From contig NC_072806.1 in the NCBI RefSeq assembly GCF_028583425.1, positions 38,176,001 through 38,240,000 on the forward strand: a DNA stretch of 64,000 nucleotides, given 5' to 3'. Shown here piece by piece: positions 32,679 to 42,105 of this stretch. This stretch comes from Eublepharis macularius (lineage: Eukaryota; Chordata; Lepidosauria; Squamata; Eublepharidae). The notes below the pieces were generated by a model. That model made no database searches and was not told where the DNA came from. It saw only the letters and a program-made list of their open reading frames with translations. The number at the start of each line of letters is the position of its first letter. The first letter of the stretch is position 1. The position numbers and the translations under genes were made by a program.

Positions 32679-34656
32679 CAGTATCGTCTATGGAACCTAA
32701 CTACATTGTACAGTTTTCCGGGATACATGCCTGGGATGGTTGAGGTCAGTCCAAGAGCTCTAAGCTCCCCGGGCATGCAGGGGGCTGGTTCAGATCAGGG
32801 CTACAGCATGTGAGGCAAGGAGGCTTAGGCTTCTCTTCCTGCCCTTTTTCCAACCTGCCATGGCTCCGCAAAGCCACTATTTGCCCCATCGGTGGCTCTA
32901 TGTGTACAGATACAGCTAAATGTCAGAATTGCCAGAGGAGAAAATGGTGGCTTCTAGGGTCATTTCAGGTCAGAAACAGCAGAGGTGGAAAAGCTGAACT
33001 GCCACAACATCTTTGACTGTGGAACTGGAGGCAGATCCTGGAAACTGGGGAGAAGTTCCTGGGCAAAGCAAGAGCAAAACCAAACAAATCCTAAGATGTA
33101 CATTTAAATAGGAAAGGGGCGTGTTCCATGTTTCCCCTTGAAGAACACCAAACATGATAGAATAGGCTGGGTTCTTTCCTCCAGCTGGCCGGTTGGCACC
33201 AATTCCCAAGGCCGCAAATGCTTCTTCCTCTCACCTGAAGCTACTTTAATCTCAAGTTTATTTGCCGATATCAGAGACGCAAAAAACAGCCAATGTCTTC
33301 TCTGTGCGGACTTTGGAAACAAAGAAGAACCAACCCCCCCCCCCACATCCACGCAGTACCTTTTATTAAGATCAGCCAAAGAAACAACTAAGTCGCAGAT
33401 TTGTTTTGTTTTACTAGCTTTTGCTGTAATAATAAATGACTGACTGAAACAACTAAGTCGTCATAAGTGAACAGAAATCGCTCCCCTCCTAGTCACCCCA
33501 AAGGGAGGGGGGCGGGAACAGACAAGAGGAGGTCTGAGGAAGGGGGTGCATTGCAACCAGGATGGAAAGGCCAAGAAATCTGAAGTTTAAATGTTACTAC
33601 AGAAGAATAAAGGTTGCAGAGGTGAGCTGGGAGATAAATTTCAACCATGTGGGGTGGGGTTGGGGGTTCTGACCCTTGGCTGTACAATTTCAAGCTGGCA
33701 TGCCTTATGTTGGTTAGCAAGCGGAGAGGAGCATTGATTTGGTAAACAGATGAGCAAAATTTTGAATGCGAGGAAGCTGATGGGAAAAAGATTGAGGTGG
33801 ATGGCAAAGAGATGGGAACGTGAAGAAAACAGCTGTGCACACCAAGAGGCGCATGAGGTGTTGAGAAAAGAGAAGGTCACCATGATCCATGAAACTCTCA
33901 AAAGAAACAGCGGCTACACGGAGGGGGGGGGGAGCGGAGGATTGCTGGGGACACCAGATGTTTCCACACCAAGACAATGATAGAACAGTAATTACAGATA
34001 GACAGAGCATCCTTCAGACTCACAGGGGGAGGTGGTGATGGGGGGGGGGCGGTGAGAAGAGACGCTTGTCTGGAGGCCTGCATAAAGGATGCCGTAATAA
34101 GCACACATCCCGGGCTATTTATTACGCGGGCAATGGAGAATGGATACTTCTCTACATGAATGAAGATGTGATATTACCATTACTGCAGTCAACAAAAGGA
34201 ACATTAAATGTGGCAGGCAGGGAAGAGTGCAGTGGGGAGTGGTGGAAAGTTCTACACCTTTTTGCAACCCCAACCCAACCCTATTAGCCACCATTAGCAC
34301 TTGCCTCCCTCCTGCTCTTCGTTTCAGGCCATTGCCCCAGGGTTCTCCAGCCCTAGCTCTGCCTCCCCCGCCTGCCTGCTTCCCCCAAAGTGGGCACTGC
34401 AGGTTCTGCTTTGCATTCTGCTAAGCTGGAAAATTGTCACATTCTCAAATGTGCTTCTTGAAGGAAATGTTTTGTTCTTTCCCCGTAACCCTGGACTTGT
34501 GAGCAAAAGAGATAAGCCATACCATATTGTGGAAATAGCAGATGCAATCCGAGACATCTCTGTGCTTAATCAGGGACTCTCTGGAAGATCCAGGGTCCAA
34601 TGTAGACAAAAACCACCATAGATCACTTTTAGGTTTAGTACCTAGCTCCTAGAGAA
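32679..34656. other. unassigned sequence left of the Gypsy element
   Basis: No gene or well-bounded repeat is recognised. G-runs occur at 33924-33934 and 34040-34050. ACAACTAAGTCG occurs twice at about 33380-33470. Confidence 0.35.
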
Positions 34657-34661
34657 CCCTT

Positions 34662-35078
34662 TGTCAGGTTCAGTGTGTATATGAGCTGTACTGACTCCAT
34701 TTTCTAATGCTTCTAGTGTTTAAGTGCTTTCTCCACAGGTGCACATGTTCCCAAGCAGACTTCTCACCGAAAGAGAATGTTTTGTCTATCAACGTTCCAC
34801 CCAAGATTGGCCTTGAGAGAGTCCAGCTTCCCAAGTCTGAAAGCTGTTGTTTTGAGAACTGTGGGGGGAGGCTGGTTCAGCTGGGAACTGTTACTTTGTA
34901 CCTCATGCTTTTCTCTTCATTGGTAACAATGCTCTTGTACCATCCTGAATCTTCTATTCAGGCCAGTGGACTATAATGAACTATTTCTGCAGTAAAGTTT
35001 CCTTATTCAAACAATGGACTCTTGTTTGCTTGTAAAGGATAACCTGTAGGAAGGACATTATCTAGCCACAGTCTGACA
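34662..35078 (+). repeat. 5' LTR
   Basis: It runs from TGTCAGG to CTGACA, 417 bp. R is predicted to start at 34919 from the self-priming match, giving U3 of 257 bp. A variant poly(A) signal, AGTAAA, is at 34991-34996. I see no strong TATA box upstream of 34919. Its only difference from the 3' LTR is T at 34782 against A at 41295. Confidence 0.97.
34919..34929 (+). promoter_or_regulatory. predicted transcription start and self-primer
   Basis: ATTGGTAACAA here is the exact complement of TTGTTACCAAT at 35081-35091. In Tf1/sushi elements the first 11 nt of the mRNA serve as the primer. If that holds here, transcription begins at 34919. Confidence 0.7.
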
Positions 35079-35080
35079 TT

Positions 35081-35091
35081 TTGTTACCAAT
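35081..35091 (+). promoter_or_regulatory. primer-binding site (self-priming)
   Basis: TTGTTACCAAT lies two bases after the LTR and pairs perfectly over 11 nt with 34919-34929. It lacks the TGG start usual for tRNA-primed sites. The 2-nt gap matches the two bases integrase trims from the cDNA end. Confidence 0.75.
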
Positions 35092-35092
35092 C

Positions 35093-35548
35093 ATGACTAA
35101 GCCGGGCTCGTCGGAATCCAAAGCAGTCCCGGACAGGGATCCTTTGTTTGATCCGTATGCTTCTCCCGGCGATCAACAGTTGCAACCTCAAGGCCCTGCA
35201 CTGGCGGGGACCAGAGCTTTGACTACCACCCCTCCTCTCATCGATCTCGACAGTGAGGGTGAAAAGCCGAAGGCCATCACCATCCCACTGTTCTCGGCGC
35301 CTACACCCTCGGAGTGGGGACCCAGGCCTCGGGAAACGAGAGAACGCAGGGCCAGCGGGATGTTCCATCCGTTAACCATGGATGGGCGCCGAAGCCTAGA
35401 GACAGTCCCTGAGCAGGACAGCAGCCAACCATGGCTATTTTGGAACAGGACGACCGAACAGATGGAATGGAAAACGTCCCGCCGCGGCGTCCTAAGCTGG
35501 GACTATTCGGAAGTCGCCCCGTGGACGGGACAACCAGAGATTTCCTAA
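35093..35548 (+). CDS. gag-frame leader ORF ending in an in-frame stop
   Basis: ATG at 35093 lies just after the primer-binding site and opens 151 codons, closed by TAA at 35546-35548. It is in the same frame as gag, which resumes immediately and reaches the next ATG five codons later, at 35564. The product is Pro/Ser/Arg-rich and without a recognised domain. Composition does not change across the stop, so it looks like the N-terminal part of one larger Gag. The stop may be a disabling mutation, a readthrough site or a true end. The following bases, CAACGT, fit the readthrough context CARYYA only in part. I therefore regard it most likely as a lesion. Confidence 0.6.
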   Translation: MTKPGSSESKAVPDRDPLFDPYASPGDQQLQPQGPALAGTRALTTTPPLIDLDSEGEKPKAITIPLFSAPTPSEWGPRPRETRERRASGMFHPLTMDGRRSLETVPEQDSSQPWLFWNRTTEQMEWKTSRRGVLSWDYSEVAPWTGQPEIS

Positions 35549-35563
35549 CAACGTTGGGTACAA

Positions 35564-37717
35564 ATGCAAAGTCGTACCCTGGCTGTGGATTCCGGCATTT
35601 CCGCAGTTACGGGATTGGCCAAAGGAATTCTAGCAGCGAGGTCGCAAGACGATCAGGGAGACCCTCCACCATGGAGGCCGAGTACCCCGGTGGCCACCAC
35701 CGCAGGAGACTCAACGACACTGAGTGAAAGACCGACGGACCAACAGGGTCCAAGTAGAGTTCAGTTACTAGAAGCTAGGTTAGCCGATATGGAAGAAAGC
35801 CTAGCTCATGCCATACATTTACTCTCAGTAATGGTAGTGGGGAACGGAGAGAGGCCATCACCCGAAGAAATGGCTCTACAAATAGCTACCCTCCAAAGCG
35901 TTATCTCCAACCCACGGGAGTCTGCCCCAGTTCGGCCGGCAACCACGGGCGAACAAGGGACAGGAGGTGAAGGGGATTCCTGCTCCGATAACCTGTGCCC
36001 AGACGATCCTGAGGGGTCTACATCTGACATGGAGGAAGAGGAAGATTCCTGCCCTGGAGATACTCCGACAGAAGTCCCTAAAGATTCCGGCCCTGGAGAT
36101 ACTCCGACAGAGGTCCCGGGAGTGGGCGGAGATGAACCAGTCCGCCCGACGGGATCAACTACTCCGGTAATACCCCCCCCCCCGACTTCTCCAGTAATCC
36201 TCCAACCGGATCAGCAAGAAGAACTTCCAGCTCCTCCAAGGGGGGGGACACCACACCAAACGCCAACAACAACCCCCTTGCAACAACCTCCGGGGGGGGA
36301 TCAACCTCTGCAGACCATACCCCGAGGACTACTTCCAGGTCCGAGATTGCCAACGCCGGGAGGGGCAAGCCCGCGCAGTCTGGCACCTATCAGACCCTCA
36401 CCGCAGCGGCCCCTTCTGCTCCGACCTCAACAAGTACCACCACCGCAGCCTATAAGGCCACCTCCAGCTCAACCGCTGTTACCACCTCCCGATCAACCGG
36501 TAAGGCCTCCCCCACTTCAACCGCTCCGACCTGCACCTCAGCGGCCACCTCCGGCCCAACCTGTTCGGCCACCCCCAACCCAACCGGTATGGCCACCGCC
36601 AGTTCAGCCAGTGAGACCGCCACCAATTCCATCGATCCCGCATCTACAGCCGCAGCCGGGGGGGCCCGGGCAACCATTACCGCAGCCACAACCCTGGCCC
36701 CAACTACCCCCACCCCCCCAGCAACCTCCTATCACACCACAAACGCAGCTATCCATCCCGATGGACTACTACCCCACCACCACCCCAGTCCCACGGCAAG
36801 ATCTCCCGATGGGCTGGGTGAAACTGGAAGCCACTTTTGACGGAGATCCCTCCAAGTTGGGATTTTTTCTGGTACAAGTGGTACAGTTCTTCAATCGATG
36901 GGGACATCTATTTGGGAGCGAGGCCAGCCAGATCAAACATCTCGGATCCCGACTTCAAGGCAAAGCGGCAGACTGGTATGTAGGACTGTATAATGTTGGG
37001 GCCCCCGAACTTAATACCTTACAAGGGTTGGTGGATGCTATAAGGGCACAATACGAAGACCCGTTAGAAGAAACTAGAGCCCGAACGGAACTGCAAGCTA
37101 TTAAGCAAGGCAGCATGTCGGCCAGAGACTATGTTACAAAATTCCGACAACTAGCTGCCAAATGCCCCAGATGTGAGGAATCCACTAAAATAATATTGTT
37201 CAAACAAGGGCTAAACCCGAAACTTTTAGACAGAGTGCTCATGCAAGACAATCCTCCTACGCTGTTGGGATGGATTCAATTAACTTGTGAGGTTGAGAAT
37301 CGTATATTAGAAGTCCGATTAGTTGAACAACAACAACAATCGGGACAAAGACGACCTCTAACTTTACAAAAAGGAGGACGGGGCACTGGATATGCTACTC
37401 GAGGAGCGAGAGATGATAGATGGCAACAAGGCTTGTGCTTGCAATGCGGGCAAGGTGGTCACTTTGCAGCGCAATGTCCATACCGGCCTGTGCAGAGACC
37501 TCCGCTCCAATTACGGCGTCCAACCCCTGCTCCGTTTCCCCCATCTCAACACCCAACACCCGCTCCCAGATTGGGCAGGGGTCGCGGCACTTCTCAACGA
37601 AATGTCCCCGACACAGGGTTAGAGGTGGAAGAACTCATGGAATACGACCCTACTGCCTTGAACGGAGAGGAGAATCCAGAGAGCCCCCAGTCGGGAAAAG
37701 AAATGGATCTGTCGTAA
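35564..37717 (+). CDS. gag: Gag polyprotein
   Basis: 717 residues from ATG 35564. Gag forms the virus-like particle and packages RNA. In order: an N-terminal helix-prone part with a coiled-coil-like stretch (VQLLEARLADMEESLAHAI); an acidic region with a 36-bp direct repeat (PGDTPTEVP twice, 36050-36120); a long proline-rich region at 36160-36800 (repeated RPPPxQP); a Retrotrans_gag/capsid domain at about 36810-37340, including FFNRWGHLFGS and ADWYVGLY; and a CCHC zinc knuckle at 37436-37477 (CLQCGQGGHFAAQC). It overlaps the pol frame from 37420 and ends with TAA at 37715-37717. It is larger than usual for the lineage because of the proline-rich insert. The true N-terminus may lie upstream of the stop at 35546. 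Confidence 0.93.
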   Translation: MQSRTLAVDSGISAVTGLAKGILAARSQDDQGDPPPWRPSTPVATTAGDSTTLSERPTDQQGPSRVQLLEARLADMEESLAHAIHLLSVMVVGNGERPSPEEMALQIATLQSVISNPRESAPVRPATTGEQGTGGEGDSCSDNLCPDDPEGSTSDMEEEEDSCPGDTPTEVPKDSGPGDTPTEVPGVGGDEPVRPTGSTTPVIPPPPTSPVILQPDQQEELPAPPRGGTPHQTPTTTPLQQPPGGDQPLQTIPRGLLPGPRLPTPGGASPRSLAPIRPSPQRPLLLRPQQVPPPQPIRPPPAQPLLPPPDQPVRPPPLQPLRPAPQRPPPAQPVRPPPTQPVWPPPVQPVRPPPIPSIPHLQPQPGGPGQPLPQPQPWPQLPPPPQQPPITPQTQLSIPMDYYPTTTPVPRQDLPMGWVKLEATFDGDPSKLGFFLVQVVQFFNRWGHLFGSEASQIKHLGSRLQGKAADWYVGLYNVGAPELNTLQGLVDAIRAQYEDPLEETRARTELQAIKQGSMSARDYVTKFRQLAAKCPRCEESTKIILFKQGLNPKLLDRVLMQDNPPTLLGWIQLTCEVENRILEVRLVEQQQQSGQRRPLTLQKGGRGTGYATRGARDDRWQQGLCLQCGQGGHFAAQCPYRPVQRPPLQLRRPTPAPFPPSQHPTPAPRLGRGRGTSQRNVPDTGLEVEELMEYDPTALNGEENPESPQSGKEMDLS
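36040..36120 (+). repeat. 36-bp direct repeat in gag
   Basis: GATTCCTGCCCTGGAGATAC and GATTCCGGCCCTGGAGATAC each open a unit of about 36 bp in the acidic part of Gag. Because the unit is a multiple of three, the frame is kept. Confidence 0.85.
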
Positions 37718-40700
37718 AGGGACCCAAACGGCAGATCCACCCTCGGTCCGCCCCAACAAGGGACCGGCCACAAGGGTCCATATTGTTTATACCAGTGACT
37801 TTATTAAACCCTGAGAGAAAGATGCATATCCGTGTACAAGCCCTAATTGACTCAGGCTGCTCTAGAGACATCATTGCCCCCGCCCTGGTTAATGGACTGG
37901 TATTACCAGTGCGGGAATTGAAAAACCCAGTCATCTTCGAGCAAATGGATGGCACCAATATGAACCCTGTCACCACTGAAACAATCCCGGTGGTGACGGG
38001 CATGGGCCAACACTGGGAAAGAAGATCTTTTGTTATTAGTACCACTGCCAAATACCCGTTAATCCTGGGCAGTAAGTGGCTATGCGATCACAACCCCTAC
38101 ATAAATTGGGCTGAAGGAAGCGTCACCTTCAGTCACGCCAATTGCGAAAACCATCGGTGGAATCAAAATTGGGGTACCAATCCGACCCACACCGAAAAGG
38201 CCCTCCTTACACAGGAGGAAATAAACCAGATACCTGAACATTATTGGACTTACTTACCGGCCTTCTCCGAAGAAGAAGCCGATACCCTACCCCCGCACAG
38301 ACGGACCGATTGTGCGGTAGAGATTTTACCCGGAGCCTCGCTGCCAAAAGGCCGACTCTACCCTATGAGTCTCCAGGAAAGAGAGGAACTCAGAAAGTTC
38401 ATTGACACCAATCTCCAAAGAGGATTCATTCGTCCAGCCAATAGTCCCCATGCGGCACCAGTTCTTTTCGTAAAGAAAAAAGACGGAGGACTCCGACTAT
38501 GCACAGACTTTAGACGACTTAATGCTGTTTCAACCAACAACGCCTACCCCATCCCACTCGTCCGAGATCTTCTCAACGTCGTGGCCCAAGGTAAGATCTT
38601 TACAAAATTAGATTTGAAAGATGCTTACTTCCATGTTCGTATCAAAGCTGGGGACGAGTGGAAAACCGCTTTTAATACATCCCTTGGACAGTATGAATAC
38701 TTAGTTATGCCTTTTGGATTAACGGGAGCACCGTCTGTATTCATGTCCATGATAAATGAAGTGCTACATGAATTTCTGTATAAAGGAGTGGTGGTGTATC
38801 TAGATGATGTGTTAATTTATTCAGAATCGGAGGAAGACCATATACAATTGGTCAAAAAGGTCCTGGCAACTCTAATGAATAATAAACTGCCTATTAAATT
38901 GTCCAAATGCGAATTCCATAAAACTGAACTCACTTACCTTGGTTACTGTATATCCCAAGATGGCTTGAAAATGGATCCAGCCAAAATATGGGCGATCCAA
39001 GAATGGCAAACTCCCACTACCCGTAAAGAACTACAATCTTTCTTGGGATTTGCCAACTTTTACCAGGAATTCATTGCAAATTTCACGCAGATAGCGCTTC
39101 CCCTGACGGAACTATTAAAAACCAAAGACAAAGGGGATCAGGCGAAAAAGCCCAGCTCCAAATTACTGTGGACACCTGATTGCCAAATAGCCTTTGAACG
39201 CCTGAAGATGCAGTTCATAACAGAACCCATTCTCCGCCACCCTGATGAAAACTACCCCTTCATAGTGCAGGTCGACGCCAGCGATACTGCAATTGGAGGC
39301 GTATTATTGCAGAAGGGGGAGGACGGGAAGCTTCAACCTTGTGCATTCCTATCAAGAAAGTTTTCTGAGGCTGAAAGAAATTGGAATGTGTGGGAGAAGG
39401 AAGCCTTTGCAGTAAAGGCAGCCCTCACAAATTGGCGGCATTGGTTAGAGGGGGCACGCCACCCATTCGAAGTTTGGACAGACCATAAAAATTTGGAAGC
39501 CCTCCGAAGTCCCCGCCGACTAAATGCCAAACAATTACGGTGGGCCGAATTTTTCTCCAAATTCAATTTCACTTTGAACTACCTGCCGGGCAAAACCAAT
39601 TTTCTTGCAGACGCCCTATCGCGCATGCCCCAACACAAAAGCAAACAGGAGGAGACTATAGATACAGTCTTCTCGCCTACGCAATTGGGAGGCGTGGTAA
39701 CTACACGCAGCTGCACACTTCAGCCCCTTCCGCACAGCTCCCAAGAATGGAAATCGAAACTTAAGGCTGAGGTGGAGAAGGAGGGGGATAAGGCACCCAA
39801 ATCCAAACTGAATCAATCCCCGCAGGGGGAGTGGTTATCGGGAAATCGCTTTTATGTACCCGACAGTATGCGGAAGGTTTTACAGCGGTGTCATGATGCC
39901 CCCACCGCAGGACACTATGGTTACCTAAAAACGCTACATTTAATACAACGGCAGTTCTGGTGGCCAGGCATGCGCAAAGACATTTCCCAATACATAGCCT
40001 CCTGCCCCATTTGCCTCAGCGCCAAAACCCGTAAAGGAAAGCCGCCGGGTCTGTTGCAACCCCTGGAAACGCCCAGTAGACCCTGGGAGACGATATCCAT
40101 GGATTTTATCACTGATTTACCAGTGTCCAAGGGACACAACTGCATTTTAGTGGTAGTGGATCTATTTTCCAAGCAAGCTCATTTCATCCCATGTACCACT
40201 ATACCCACCGCTCGAAAACTGGCAGACCTATTTCTAAAACACATTGTAAAATTACATTCTTTTCCGTCCAAGGTGATTTCGGATCGCGGCGGACAGTTCG
40301 TTGCCAACTTCTGGCGGGAGCTTTTGCAGATGTTGAATATTGAACAGGGAATCAGTTCAAGCCACCACCCACAAACCGACGGGCAGTCGGAAAAAACTAA
40401 TCAAATTCTAGAGCAATTCTTTCGTTGTTACATCAATTTCCAACAAGACAACTGGGTAGACCTCCTCCCTCTGGCAGAGTTTTCATACAACAACAGTGTA
40501 CATGCATCCACAGGAGAAGCCCCGTTTAAAGTTGTATATGGGGCCCATTTCAATCCTTTTCCATTAGACGCCCCCCCTTCCCTTGCACCGACTTCGCCAG
40601 ATGTGTCTTCATGGTGGAAGGGGGCAGCCCAGCAATGGACTCTCATTAAAAAACACCTAGAGAAAGCCAAACAGGATTACAAAAAATACGCAGATCGCCA

Positions 40701-41163
40701 TCGTGCGGCCGAATGGGATTTGCAACCAGGAGATCATGTTTATATATCCACCAAAAATTTAAAACTAGCCCAACTCAGCCGCAAACTGGCATTGAAGTTC
40801 CTCGGACCTTTTCCGGTACGCAAAGTAATTAACAAAGTGACTGTTGCTGTAAATTTACCCAAAAATCTTCGCCATGTCCACGACACCTTCCATGTCAGCC
40901 TGCTGAAGAAAGCCCCAACAGATGATAAATGGCACGTCAAAGCTCCACCCATCCCTACTTTGATAGATGACCAAATACACTACGAGGTACAACAGATTTT
41001 GGACTCTAAAATCAAACGCAATCAGCTGTTTTACCTCATCAGATGGAAGGACTTTGACTCTGGGTTCGATGAGTGGGTGAATTCTGTACATGTTCATGCC
41101 CCTAGATTAACCAAAGCTTTTCATGCTCGCTATCCATATAAACCTGGGGGGGATTTATTTTAA
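37420..41163 (+). CDS. pol: Pol polyprotein: protease, RT, RNase H, integrase, chromodomain
   Basis: One stop-free frame of 1247 codons opens right after a TAG at 37417. Translation is expected to enter by frameshift at about 37699. It makes cDNA from the element's RNA and inserts it. Protease: DSGCS with the catalytic Asp at 37849. RT: FTKLDLKDAYFHV, the MPFGLTGAPSVF motif and the catalytic YLDD at 38797-38808. RNase H: VDASD (Asp at 39274) and WTDHKNL. Integrase: HHCC zinc finger (CHDAPTAGH to CPIC), then a D,D(35)E triad at 40102, 40282 and 40390. Chromodomain: about 40978-41130, with aromatic cage candidates Y (YEVQQIL), W and F (IRWKDF), which could steer integration to methylated histones. 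All catalytic residues expected are present. The stop codon overlaps the start of the polypurine tract. Confidence 0.96.
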   Translation: MATRLVLAMRARWSLCSAMSIPACAETSAPITASNPCSVSPISTPNTRSQIGQGSRHFSTKCPRHRVRGGRTHGIRPYCLERRGESREPPVGKRNGSVVKGPKRQIHPRSAPTRDRPQGSILFIPVTLLNPERKMHIRVQALIDSGCSRDIIAPALVNGLVLPVRELKNPVIFEQMDGTNMNPVTTETIPVVTGMGQHWERRSFVISTTAKYPLILGSKWLCDHNPYINWAEGSVTFSHANCENHRWNQNWGTNPTHTEKALLTQEEINQIPEHYWTYLPAFSEEEADTLPPHRRTDCAVEILPGASLPKGRLYPMSLQEREELRKFIDTNLQRGFIRPANSPHAAPVLFVKKKDGGLRLCTDFRRLNAVSTNNAYPIPLVRDLLNVVAQGKIFTKLDLKDAYFHVRIKAGDEWKTAFNTSLGQYEYLVMPFGLTGAPSVFMSMINEVLHEFLYKGVVVYLDDVLIYSESEEDHIQLVKKVLATLMNNKLPIKLSKCEFHKTELTYLGYCISQDGLKMDPAKIWAIQEWQTPTTRKELQSFLGFANFYQEFIANFTQIALPLTELLKTKDKGDQAKKPSSKLLWTPDCQIAFERLKMQFITEPILRHPDENYPFIVQVDASDTAIGGVLLQKGEDGKLQPCAFLSRKFSEAERNWNVWEKEAFAVKAALTNWRHWLEGARHPFEVWTDHKNLEALRSPRRLNAKQLRWAEFFSKFNFTLNYLPGKTNFLADALSRMPQHKSKQEETIDTVFSPTQLGGVVTTRSCTLQPLPHSSQEWKSKLKAEVEKEGDKAPKSKLNQSPQGEWLSGNRFYVPDSMRKVLQRCHDAPTAGHYGYLKTLHLIQRQFWWPGMRKDISQYIASCPICLSAKTRKGKPPGLLQPLETPSRPWETISMDFITDLPVSKGHNCILVVVDLFSKQAHFIPCTTIPTARKLADLFLKHIVKLHSFPSKVISDRGGQFVANFWRELLQMLNIEQGISSSHHPQTDGQSEKTNQILEQFFRCYINFQQDNWVDLLPLAEFSYNNSVHASTGEAPFKVVYGAHFNPFPLDAPPSLAPTSPDVSSWWKGAAQQWTLIKKHLEKAKQDYKKYADRHRAAEWDLQPGDHVYISTKNLKLAQLSRKLALKFLGPFPVRKVINKVTVAVNLPKNLRHVHDTFHVSLLKKAPTDDKWHVKAPPIPTLIDDQIHYEVQQILDSKIKRNQLFYLIRWKDFDSGFDEWVNSVHVHAPRLTKAFHARYPYKPGGDLF
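37693..37749 (+). promoter_or_regulatory. -1 ribosomal frameshift signal with pseudoknot
   Basis: The heptamer G GGA AAA at 37693-37699 is in the gag frame (codons GGA, AAA) and fits X XXY YYZ. Slipping by -1 enters the pol frame exactly. After a 5-nt spacer, stem 1 pairs 37705-37714 with 37729-37738 (10 bp, one G.U). Loop bases GGACC at 37720-37724 pair with GGTCC at 37745-37749, forming an H-type pseudoknot. The gag stop lies in the loop. A competing hairpin (37745-37749 with 37761-37765) is possible. PEG10, from the same lineage, uses a G GGA AAC heptamer. Confidence 0.8.
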
Positions 41164-41174
41164 AGGGGGCAGAA
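41162..41174 (+). promoter_or_regulatory. polypurine tract
   Basis: AAAGGGGGCAGAA abuts the 3' LTR, in the standard place for plus-strand priming. It has one pyrimidine. Confidence 0.88.
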
Positions 41175-41591
41175 TGTCAGGTTCAGTGTGTATATGAGCT
41201 GTACTGACTCCATTTTCTAATGCTTCTAGTGTTTAAGTGCTTTCTCCACAGGTGCACATGTTCCCAAGCAGACTTCTCACCGAAAGAGAATGTTATGTCT
41301 ATCAACGTTCCACCCAAGATTGGCCTTGAGAGAGTCCAGCTTCCCAAGTCTGAAAGCTGTTGTTTTGAGAACTGTGGGGGGAGGCTGGTTCAGCTGGGAA
41401 CTGTTACTTTGTACCTCATGCTTTTCTCTTCATTGGTAACAATGCTCTTGTACCATCCTGAATCTTCTATTCAGGCCAGTGGACTATAATGAACTATTTC
41501 TGCAGTAAAGTTTCCTTATTCAAACAATGGACTCTTGTTTGCTTGTAAAGGATAACCTGTAGGAAGGACATTATCTAGCCACAGTCTGACA
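41175..41591 (+). repeat. 3' LTR
   Basis: 417 bp, identical to the 5' LTR apart from A at 41295. It ends CTGACA and is followed by the CCCTT duplication. The AGTAAA signal is at 41504-41509. Confidence 0.97.
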
Positions 41592-41711
41592 CCCTTCAGA
41601 TGAAAACAGTAACTGGCTACTAACTAAAAGAAGGGTGTATATTGAACAGGGCTGCCGCACTGCAGCATCAAACCTTATAACACAAAGCACACTGCTGTCC
41701 ACTTACCAGAC

Positions 41712-41905
41712 ATAGAATCATAGGCTTGGAAGGGACCTCTAAGGTCATCTAGTCCAACCTCCCACACAATGCAGGAAATTCACAACTACTCCACCCCCGG
41801 TCACCAGTGACCCTTGCCTAGAAATTATCAAAACACCATCAGGAACCCTAGCCAAACTGGCTTGGGAAAAATTGCTACCTGACCCCAAAGTGGCGATCGG
41901 CCTTA
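41712..41905 (-). mobile_element. CR1-like LINE 3'-end fragment
   Basis: ATAGAATCATAGGCTTGGAA, GGACCTCTAAGGTCATCTAG and TCCAACCTCCCACACAATGC are, inverted, the conserved CR1-type 3' end. There is no coding part. Confidence 0.7.
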
Positions 41906-42049
41906 CCCTAGGCAAGTAAGAAGGGGCCACGTCAGCTACGATATCTGTGTCAGACCTGATCCAGAGTCCATAGGGGTGACCAGCCTCCCACCCCAAACCC
42001 CAATGCAAACATTGCCTCCAAGGGAATGAGAGAACACCATCTACTTACA

Positions 42050-42051
<2 letters not shown>

Positions 42052-42097
<46 letters not shown>
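42052..42097. repeat. (TG)n microsatellite
   Basis: About 23 TG units, followed by GGGTGGGTGGGTGTGGG. Confidence 0.97.

Positions 42098-42105
<8 letters not shown>

Larger units (their letters stand above)
34662..41591 (+). mobile_element. nearly intact Ty3/Gypsy chromovirus (sushi-like), 6930 bp
   Basis: Identical-length LTRs, gag, pol in the order PR-RT-RH-IN-chromodomain, and a perfect 5-bp target duplication (CCCTT at 34657-34661 and 41592-41596) define a complete LTR retrotransposon. The LTRs differ at one position in 417, so integration was recent. There is no envelope frame. gag and pol are linked by a -1 frameshift. The only clear break is an in-frame stop at 35546-35548 early in the gag frame. 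Chromodomain elements of this lineage are the source of domesticated genes such as PEG10 and RTL1, but this copy has LTRs and target duplications and is a mobile element, not a domesticated gene. Confidence 0.97.

Noticed and set aside
35081-35092. TTG as a start codon for the gag leader
   Set aside because: These bases are the primer-binding site. The first ATG, at 35093, is the natural start.
34662-41591. Domesticated PEG10/RTL-like host gene
   Set aside because: Near-identical LTRs, a fresh target duplication and an in-frame stop show a recent mobile copy, not a conserved host gene.
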